The notes under the pieces are model-generated. The model saw nothing but the letters and a program-made list of their open reading frames with translations, was not told the DNA's origin and searched no databases. From Rheum nobile (lineage: Eukaryota; Streptophyta; Magnoliopsida; Caryophyllales; Polygonaceae), in contig WOAB01000127.1 in the NCBI GenBank assembly GCA_027886185.1, forward strand, positions 1,054,001-1,118,000: a stretch of 64,000 nt of DNA, given 5' to 3'. Made by a program: the position numbers and the translations under genes. Shown piece by piece: positions 57,040-64,000 of the stretch; the first letter of the stretch is position 1, and each line of letters opens with the position of its first letter.

Positions 57040-60000
57040 CGAAAGCAAAAAGTTCAGAGTCCAAGCCTCCTTCTCATTGCACGACCTCTTCTCCCATTCA
57101 TAGGCAGCTTGATCTGAATTCTGAGCTTGCAAGTCTTGATGATATCAGCAGCCACTGCACCCACATTCACAGTCTTTCCATTAAAAATAACATCATTCCT
57201 AAGTTTCCAAGTGAAGTAGATGATAGCCATGAAAGACATCAGCTTAGTTAGGAAAATGTTGTTGTTTCTTTTGTCACAAGTAGAGAACCAATTCCACCAA
57301 GAAAGAAGGTCTTGTTTCCTGACTTGAATCCCTTGCCATGCCAGCACAACATCGGTAACATTTATAACAACAGGGCAATCAAACCAAAGATGGATTTCAT
57401 CTTCAGAATTACCCAGGCAGAGAGCACACCTCAGATTAGCCACCATGCCCCATCTATGTAGTTTAGCAGCAGTAGGTAGTCTCCTTAATGTGGCAAGCCA
57501 GCATATAAAACTCCATTTCCTAGCCTATATACCCTTTTAAATCACCTTACACCAGGGAATGCTGTGCTCTCTGGGCGTCAATACAGAATACAGTCTAGCT
57601 GAGTTCATCATCCCATTATTCCTTGTAATAATAGGGTGATCTAGAGGGTATTGTAAATGCTTGATCTGATCTCTAATCTTCATGAGATTCCTCCAAAGCC
57701 ACGAGCAAGTTGAAGGAAGATTTACAGTCCAAAGGTCTCTACCCTTGGTAATATTTTGCTTGACCCAATTGGTCCATAAATTGTCTCTTCCTCTGTGCAG
57801 ATCAAACACCAATCTGGCCAGCAGTGTTTTATTCCATGACAGAAGTTCCTTGAAGTTAAGACCACCACTATCATAATCCTGGCAGACTCTATTCCAAGCC
57901 ACTAAATTCCTACCACAACCAAGGTTCCCATACCACAAATAAGATCTGCACAGGCTCTCAATTCTTCTTATTACCTTCTTAGGGATGAGAATAATTTGCA
58001 TCCAAAAGGAAAGGACCCCTTCTAATACTGCTCTGATCACTTGAGCTCTCCCTGCATAGGATATGTTTCTTGCACTTCTACTCAGTAAAACCTGTTTCAA
58101 TCTATCATAAAGAGGCCTATATTCATCAGCTTTAAGTTTCTTAGAATGAAGAGGGATTCCAAGATACTTAACTGGGAAACAGCCCTGAGCAAATCCAAGG
58201 AAGTCTGCACACTCCTGCCTTCTCTCTGCATTTAATCCTCCAAAGAAAACTTTAGACTTCAAATTATTAGCAATTAAGCCAGACTCATGAGCAAACTCAA
58301 CAAGGCAATCCTTGATAATCCTCAGAGAGTACATATTTGGTTTGCAAAAAATCATGAGGTCATCAGCAAAGGCAATACTGACCAACTTGAGCTGCTTGCA
58401 TTTAGGGTGATAGCCAAAGCCTCTAGCTTGGCTAGCCTTAGTCAGTTTCCTAGCAAACATCTCCATAATCAGAACAAAAAGAAAGGGGATAGAGGGTCAC
58501 CTTGTCTCAATCCTCTACCACCTTTAAAAAATCCTTTGGCTTCCCCATTGATCATAATAGAGTAGGAAGGGGTAGTGACACATTCCATAATCCATCCAAT
58601 GAGTTGCCTGGTGAAGTTCAGATAGATAAGAGCATCATGGAGATACTTCCAACTCACACAATCATAAGCTTTCTGAAGGTCAATTTGCATCAAGCATCTT
58701 GGTGATATATCCCTACTATCATAGCCTCTGATGATCTCCTGTGCCACTGCAATATTATGGGCAATAGATCGCCCAAGAACAAATGCACCTTGGTTGATAG
58801 AAACAATGCTGTCTAAGTAAGGCCTCATCCTTCCAACAAGGATTTTGGAGATAATTTTCAGTATTGTATTACAACACGAGATAGGCCTGAAATCTTTAAT
58901 CAGAAAAGGGTTATCAACCTTAGGAATAAGGCTAACAAAGGTAGCATTAGTTTCTCTGAGAAGTCTGCCTCTACTAAAGAAATCCTGGATAGCAGCTATA
59001 ACATCAAGCCCCACTATCTCCCAACCATTTTTGAAGAAGAAACTGCCAAAACCATCTGGGCCAGGGGATTTCAGATTTCCAATATCAAAAGTAGCCTTCC
59101 TAATCTCATCTCCTCTAGGCAGTAAGCAAAGGCTAGCATGCTGATTGTTCTCAATTTTGGCTCCATTATAAGCATCAAAGTTTGCATTTATTGTCATCAC
59201 TTCAGAGCCAAAAAGGTTAATATAGAAGTTCAGAATTTCAGTTTCAATAGCTGAATCAGTATCAATTACCTGACCTGAAGCATCTTTTAATGTGAAAATG
59301 CTGCATTTAGCTTTCCTTACTTTGATTCCATTGTAAAAAATAGGAGAAGTTTCGTCCCCTAACTTGATCCAATCCACCTTAGCTCTCTGTGCAATAAAAC
59401 TCTGCAGTTGATTCATCCTCAATGTAAGATTATCTTTAGCCTCAGTAACTTCCTTCTGTTTGGTGACACAACTGAAATCAGACTGCAGCTCATCATTTTC
59501 CTTCTTTAATTTTTCAACACAATCTTCCACCATCAATTCAAGGTGCCTGAAACGACCTTTCTGCCAACTCTTCAAAGCTACCTTAGTTCTTTTCAATTTA
59601 GTAGCCAACACAAATTGAGGATTACCATTTAAAGTTCCATGCCAAGCTTGTCCAATCAGATCTAAGTAATCATATTCCTCAGTCCATAAATTCCTGAATT
59701 TGAAGGGAATTCTTTTGAACCCAGGGTTAGGATTAGCAAGAAGAATAGCTGGAGAGTGATCAGAGATGCTTGGGTCAGCAAAAAAGACTCTGGAATTGGG
59801 AAAGCAGTTGTCCCAAATTTGGTTAGTGAGCACTCTATCGAGCTTACAAGCAATCCTGTCACGACCATCTTGTTGATTGCTCCATGTATACTGTACTCCA
59901 GAAAATATGTGATCCCTAAGTTGAGATTGATAAAAAACCTGAACCAGCTCTTCAGTGCATTGGAAAGTATTTCCTCTGAAAGACAACTTCTCTGCAAAAT

Positions 60001-60445
60001 GAAGCAAACAATTGAAGTCACCTAAGATAGCCCAGGGATCACCAACCCCTTTAGCAATATTAATTAGCTCATTCCACAGAGAGACTCTTCCCATTTTAGC
60101 ATTAAAAGCATAGACAAATGTGACTAATAAGACAGTTTGACCATCTCTGCTACTCACTTTGCAATGAATCATCTGAGGAGAAGAGATAAGAGGAATCACA
60201 CTAAGCATCATAGGGTCCCAAGTAATCCACATCCTACCTCTGAGATTCAAGGAGCTATTAGTAATATACTTCCAGTTCTTCATCAAAAGATTAGAGAAAA
60301 GCACTTCCTTCTCAGCAGGAATTTTTGTTTCAAGCAACCCTACCAGATTGAGCTTATTCTTGTGAATAAAGTCTCTCACAAAGTGAGTTCTAGGGGAAGA
60401 ACAACATCCCCTAGTATTCCAGCTGCCAATATTCAATTCAATCAT
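57040..60445 (-). pseudogene. LINE ORF2: endonuclease, reverse transcriptase, zf-RVT (broken)
   Basis: From ATG 60445: an AP-endonuclease domain ('GSWNTRG', 'LLETKI', 'GDFNC', 'SDHSPAIL') in about the first 230 residues, then RT blocks 'LKSPGPDGFG', 'DLQKAYDCVSWKY', 'GLRQGDPLSPF'. A one-base shift near 58470 moves the frame to the segment 58466-57537, which carries the catalytic 'AFADDLMIF'. Two stops (57537 and near 57519) precede the zf-RVT tail ('CALCLGNSEDEIHLWFDC', 57446-57054). An intact ORF2 would make target-primed reverse transcription possible. The damage is limited, so the copy is not ancient. Confidence 0.92.
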
Positions 60446-61830
60446 TTCTGCTGTGGAGATGAGCTGCTACAACTCATGCTAGGAATAGTTAGTTTCCTGT
60501 TTACCTGGTCATCAGTTATCACAGTTGCTTGGTTAGTTAGATCCTGTAAAACAGCATTCTTGTAAGATTTAGGCTCATTGTTGCAATCATTTTCATCAAG
60601 CCTTCTATGCTGTGTCTTAGACTTAGTCATATCTCTCTCCAGGTCAACAACATTAGATCCAGTCAAAGCTCCTCTGCAATTATTCTCATCCTGCAAACTT
60701 TGCTGATCTAAAGTAGTCCTTTCCTCAGTTAATCGTTGAGTAGAAGAGGAGATCCCTGAGCTGCACTTATTCTCAACAGGCATCCCCTTCTGATTTTTAG
60801 CCACCCACTCAAACTTCTTGTCACTAACATCCTTTTTATTCTCTTTAGTTTTCTGATTATATTTCTGTTTATTAGCTTCACAGATTCCAGTGGAATGTCC
60901 AAAGACACCACAGCAAGAGCATGTCCACGGCAACCATTCATACCAGATTCGAAGAGTATAAACTGTACCATCAGGCCCTTTGAGCTTGATCACTGGTTTC
61001 ATCGTATCCTTCACACTGACTAGAATCAGGAGACGAGCATATGAGATATTGTTCTTTGTTGCCGTAAACTGATCCATACAAATTGGAATGCCTATCATGC
61101 TGCCAATGATGCTAAGCATTCTACCTGAGCATAGAAGAGGATCAATATCTCGTAATTGGATCCATGCCGGGACTTTCTCAAACGAAGACCAAGCAATGGG
61201 AGTCCCTGATTCCCATTCCATCAGCGCCAGTGGTGTAGAATCTTGGATTAGCCAGGGCCCCTGGTCTATCACCCAATCCAGGTGTTCTTTGTTCTGGAAT
61301 CTAAAGATCCAAATACCATTCCTACGGACTTCGAATTCTAGATGAGCAAATTCCCAATTTTGCTTCACAAATTCTCCCATAGCCTCAGCCGTAACATTCG
61401 GACCAATAATACCTCCAATCAGAGTAAATCTCCATTTCGTCACTTCTGATTGAACATCGCTTAGTTGAAATTCATACAAGTCTTTATTAGGAACGTCTAT
61501 GATATCCAGTTTGAACCCTAGGTGCTTCGATCTAACTTTCGGAACATCAGAAGTAGGAATCGCAGACAAATTGTTATGAGGAGCAATACTGTGAATCTCC
61601 ATAATTGAATCCTCCTCTTGAATGTCGTTACCGATCTCTTCAACCTGAATCGAATTCGCTTTAGGCGTAGTCGAAGGATTGTTTTGGACATTCAATCGAT
61701 TCAATCCGATCTGGACACGCTGGGTCTTCTTTGCTACCGGAATTCCAATTCTTCCTTGCTTAATAGCCTGTCTAGTTGTCACGCCCCCTCCCGGAGCAGC
61801 CGGAGGAGCCATCGGCGACGGATCTGCCAT
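60442..61830 (-). CDS. LINE ORF1: DUF4283 and CCHC knuckle
   Basis: 462 residues from the ATG at 61830 (MADPSPMAPP). An earlier in-frame ATG at 61875 falls in the target-site duplication and is not original. Order: Pro/Ala/Thr-rich N-terminus, DUF4283 at about residues 95-230 ('FVKQNWEFAHLEFEVRRNG', 'WVIDQGPWLIQ'), a basic region, a CCHC knuckle ('CSCCGVFGHSTGIC') near residue 310, then a Ser/Lys-rich tail. ORF1 proteins of plant LINEs bind the element RNA. The frame is uninterrupted. Its stop overlaps the ORF2 start as ATGA (60445-60442). Confidence 0.9.
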   Translation of the reverse strand: MADPSPMAPPAAPGGGVTTRQAIKQGRIGIPVAKKTQRVQIGLNRLNVQNNPSTTPKANSIQVEEIGNDIQEEDSIMEIHSIAPHNNLSAIPTSDVPKVRSKHLGFKLDIIDVPNKDLYEFQLSDVQSEVTKWRFTLIGGIIGPNVTAEAMGEFVKQNWEFAHLEFEVRRNGIWIFRFQNKEHLDWVIDQGPWLIQDSTPLALMEWESGTPIAWSSFEKVPAWIQLRDIDPLLCSGRMLSIIGSMIGIPICMDQFTATKNNISYARLLILVSVKDTMKPVIKLKGPDGTVYTLRIWYEWLPWTCSCCGVFGHSTGICEANKQKYNQKTKENKKDVSDKKFEWVAKNQKGMPVENKCSSGISSSTQRLTEERTTLDQQSLQDENNCRGALTGSNVVDLERDMTKSKTQHRRLDENDCNNEPKSYKNAVLQDLTNQATVITDDQVNRKLTIPSMSCSSSSPQQK

Positions 61831-61869
61831 GGTCGTTGAAGACGTGGTGGATGAAGTATTGTTTGTAGA

Positions 61870-61985
61870 GTGCATGAACTACTGTTTCTGGGTGAATCAG
61901 TGAGTTAATTTGAAGGAATAATTGTGAGTGCATGAGGGGGTGGATATATGTGCATGATAACTGCATTAATGTGCATGAGTAAGTC
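61870..61985 (+). repeat. GTGCATGAG motif cluster, long intron (right of LINE)
   Basis: Four or five plus-orientation copies continue the array interrupted at 56799, confirming that the LINE landed in a pre-existing array. Confidence 0.83.
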
Positions 61986-62019
61986 CATGTTGTTATTAGA
62001 TAACTTACAATCTGTTTTT

Positions 62020-62622
62020 CTTTTACTTGTACAATTCTTTTGCCCAATTATTAACCATGGGCATTACTATTTGATTGCAATAAATGTCAAGAACCCAAGT
62101 TTTCATATCATAGACAACTCATCAAATGGGAGCAATGACAAGTATGGAAAAGTACCATCTACTCTGGTGAGTAGACATTGAGTATAATGATTTTATAAAA
62201 ATTAAAGGTTTTGATATACATAAATGTGATAGAATTTAACCGCTTTATTTGTGCAGAGACATATGATGGTCAGTTTCTTCATGAATAATGATATGGAAGC
62301 CAAAGCTAAAGCAATTGAAGACATTGCAAATGTCCCATGTGAAAGGCTGCAAATGAAATGGAGGGATGCAAAAAACAAAGTTGACTGTGGGGTCTTTCTA
62401 CTAAGACACATGGATACATATATGGGCAATGGACTGTCAAGCTGGAATTCTAAAATGAATACGGGAGACAAACGCCAGTTGGCAAAGCTTAGGATCAAGT
62501 ATTGTTATGCCCTCCTAACCAGCGAGTTTAATGAAAGGAAGGCCAGAGTTGAACAAATTATTCAAGAGAAAAAAGCTGGAAATGTAGCAGTTGTGCGTGG
62601 GAAAAAGAATGTTTCAATGTAA
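62020..62622 (+). other. Catalytic exons of the C48/Ulp1 domain
   Basis: Exon 9 carries 'HGHYYLIAINV' (His at 62062) and 'FHIIDNSS' (Asp at 62113); after the intron 62167-62256, exon 10 carries 'NKVDCGVFLLRHMD' (Cys at 62386). These form the His-Asp-Cys triad of Ulp1 peptidases. The oxyanion-hole Gln normally six residues before the Cys is Ala here ('AKNKVDC'), so activity is doubtful. The stop is at 62620-62622. The exon 9 acceptor is not a clear AG; a pyrimidine-rich tract ends in TTGTAC. Confidence 0.82.
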
Positions 62623-62789
62623 TTTGGCTAATCTAGTGAACAGTTTAGGTAATGGTTGTAGGAATTTGGTTTGGATGTTTTCAGGAAACAGTAGGTATTT
62701 GTAAGTATATGAGTTTTTGTGGAAAGAAACAGTAGGTATTTGTTTGTTTGAATGTTTCTCATTGAAAGATCAATGCTCATTCAAGCGTT

Positions 62790-63180
62790 GCAACAAAGTG
62801 CATGAGTCATTGTTTGTTGGTGCATGAGTTATTATTTGTTGGAACTTGGAACAAAATTAGTGATTTTGTATTGGTGCATGGGTAGTATGTGGAAAGTGCA
62901 TGAGTTATTATGTGTTGGTGCATGAGTTGATTTGTAAAAAGTGCATGAGTTAATGTGTTGGAACTTGGAATAGAATAGTGATTTTGGTGCATGAGTAGTA
63001 TGTGGAAAGTGCATGAGTCATTGTTTGTTGGTGCATGAGTTGATTTGTAAAAGTGCATAACTTAATATGTGTTGGAACATGGAACATAATTAGTGATTTT
63101 GGTGCATGAGTAGTATGTGGAAAGTGCATGAGTCATTGTTTGTTGGTGCATGTCCTAATATGTAAAAGTGCATGAATTAA
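62790..63180 (+). repeat. GTGCATGAG motif array, 3' flank
   Basis: About 17 copies of GTGCATGAG(T), again in plus orientation, in a short-period duplicated context (GGTGCATGAGTAGTATGTGG with AAAGTGCATGAG repeated three times). Confidence 0.88.
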
Positions 63181-63181
63181 T

Positions 63182-63312
63182 TGATGTTGTACCAGAATTA
63201 CAAAGTCAGGGCTATTACAAAAAGCACCATAAACTACACCAAAACAAACCATTGATGTTGTACCAGAATTACAAAGTCAGGGCTATTACAAAAGCACCAT
63301 AAACTACACCAT
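63182..63312 (+). repeat. Direct duplication of about 60 bp
   Basis: TTGATGTTGTACCAGAATTA and the following sequence to ATAAACTACACCA occur at 63182-63242 and 63253-63312, with one A indel. Confidence 0.9.
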
Positions 63313-63397
63313 AAACTACCCCGTTTTTAGTTTGTACAAACTAAAAAACGGATCCGGGGGGAAGAAGAGAGGGGCTATTACAAAAGCAACAAGAAAA

Positions 63398-63791
63398 CTA
63401 AAAGTCATAGCCGACGCCACGAACACGGCGAGGGGGGAAGCCCGGCGGAGGCGGCATCTCAACGTAAACTAACACAGAACCAGCACCCCTTCCCAAGCGA
63501 GCAACACGAGCGACGTCAAAAGTGGTCCTGATCTCGCGAAGGCGACGACCACGGCCTTCAGGGTAAGGGAAGTAGAACAACTCCCCCCCGGATATCCTCC
63601 ATCTCGAAAAGTCGGAAAATCTAGGCACAAAAAGTGTAGAAATCGAGCCTCCTCGCCCCTTCTCCAACTTCTCCCAGATCCAAGTGTCGCAAAGAACCAC
63701 CGTCGTAGCAATGGACGGAAACAAACCGCCGATCTCCCCGCTGGCATACTATTCTCCCCCCATAATGGACCAAGAGATTGAGATGCACCAT
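63398..63791 (-). pseudogene. MULE transposase-like N-terminal exon, frameshifted
   Basis: ATG at 63791 opens 'VHLNLLVHYGGRIV' and 'YDGGSLRHLDLGEVGEG', similar in style to the start of plant MULE transposases. A frame change near 63620 leads to 'GGELFYFPYPEGRGRRLREI', ending in 'GSVLVYVEMPPPP' and a TAG at 63398. A TATTTAAA promoter-like site lies at 63887-63894. The catalytic DDE domain and zinc finger are absent, so this is a remnant of an autonomous partner or a deletion derivative. The identity rests on motif style only. Confidence 0.45.
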
Positions 63792-64000
63792 GATAGCAAA
63801 AAACAAGAGTAAGAAGCGAAAGAAAGATAAGGGAGCAAAAATGGGGAAGATGAAGTTATCGGAAGTCGAACCGAAGAGGGAGGAGTATTTAAAGAGGAGC
63901 AAAATGGAGGGAAGTCGAACCGACACATCTGACAGTTTCTCATTTCTCTCTCTCATACCTCTCTCTCTCCTTACCCCTCCCTCTTTCCTTTCGAAAAAGA
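63792..64000 (-). promoter_or_regulatory. Promoter and leader of the minus-strand exon
   Basis: A TTTAAATACTCC box (rc of 63885-63896) lies about 95 bp before the ATG. Upstream is a GA/CT-rich stretch (63945-63990) and a duplicated GGAAGTCGAACCGA (63871 and 63910). A right terminal inverted repeat of the host MULE, if present, lies beyond the window. Confidence 0.4.

Larger units (their letters stand above)
56800..61869 (-). mobile_element. L1-type LINE retrotransposon
   Basis: A 5.07-kb insertion in the Ulp1 intron. The flanking direct repeat of about 20 bp (56780-56799 and 61870-61889, 17 of 20 matching) begins GTGCATGAA. ORF1 and ORF2 lie head to tail on the minus strand. The 3' end at 56800 follows an AATAAAA signal and ends TTGGCTAAAAA. 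The leader before ORF1 is only about 40 bases, so it may be slightly 5'-truncated. ORF2 has a frameshift and stops, so it is inactive. GTGCATGAG motifs are absent inside it. Confidence 0.9.
52740..62622 (+). pseudogene. MULE-type Ulp1 (C48 peptidase-like) gene, multi-exon, one nonsense codon
   Basis: Exons supported by GT/AG sites and consistent phase: ?-53250, 53917-54750, 54846-54893, 55171-55497, 55657-55713, 55803-55990, 56075-56252, 56329-56460, about 62020-62166 and 62257-62622. The N-terminal part ('FNWSSFLYKALINCSVVW') has the helical character of plant mobile Ulp1 proteins; 'PSFDLGLSPIQ' is a recurrent motif in that group. A Lys/Glu/Asp-rich linker follows, then the C48 domain with His (62062), Asp (62113) and Cys (62386). 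A TAA at 54739 interrupts exon 2 although phase continues to the donor. The acceptor of exon 9 is unclear. C48 enzymes remove SUMO-like modifiers; mobile versions have unknown targets. Confidence 0.75.

Noticed and set aside
53331..63058. Minus-strand frames rich in 'SCTHALTHTK' and 'LMHQ' peptides
   Set aside because: Antisense reading of the GTGCATGAG arrays; no start context, domain or splice logic.
53283..63180. CRISPR-like array or ordinary satellite
   Set aside because: The repeated word is only 9 bases with irregular spacing and no constant spacer length, in a plant nuclear context.

Overview
The window reads as a transposon-saturated intergenic block of a flowering-plant (eudicot) nuclear genome. 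Grounds: Ty1/copia and Ty3/gypsy LTR retrotransposons primed by initiator-tRNA-Met, a plant-type L1 LINE (DUF4283 ORF1, zf-RVT ORF2 tail), a Cassandra TRIM with 5S rRNA sequence in its LTRs, CACTA, MULE and PIF-type DNA elements, and a spliceosomal Ulp1-like gene. I find no convincing single-copy host gene; the best host-derived piece is one captured first exon. The species cannot be named from this sequence.

Layout. 1-257: end of a gypsy LTR inserted in a copia LTR. 258-13426: a plus-strand copia element with several in-frame stops, its integrase split by a minus-strand non-autonomous LTR element in the unusual form LTR-internal-LTR-internal-LTR (2424-8797), flanked by one TTATA target-site pair. 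13427-15152: CACTA end. 15153-29440: AT-rich DNA with MITEs, a truncated SINE, a Pack-MULE-like element (20119-22263), a second MULE-like element (about 23366-25465), nested foldbacks, a Cassandra TRIM (26859-27378) and a diverged copia LTR. 29440-30440: an unidentified degenerate gene. 31150-51487: a minus-strand copia element whose gag holds a 779-bp segment in three tandem copies. Copy A carries a solo gypsy LTR (34632-35998). Copy B carries a gag-only gypsy element (36815-48624), whose 5' LTR in turn carries a complete non-autonomous element (37915-42067). Every one of these insertions has a visible 5-bp target-site duplication, so the order of events can be read directly.

52.7-64 kb: a plus-strand, about ten-exon gene ending in a C48/Ulp1 peptidase domain, the type carried by plant MULEs. 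Its introns and flanks are packed with a short directional motif, consensus GTGCATGAG. A LINE (56800-61869) sits in its last long intron. A degenerate exon resembling the start of a MULE transposase lies on the opposite strand at the right edge.

How it fits together. The retrotransposons form a parasitic series: an intact gag without pol, and elements with neither, sharing PBS leader and polypurine region. The MULE-like segments each carry their own iterated short motif, which recalls the family-specific motifs of Arabidopsis VANDAL elements read by their own anti-silencing proteins. That parallel is my inference and the most interesting lead here. Two LTR families also carry arrays of hairpins with compensatory stem changes, pointing to selected RNA structure.
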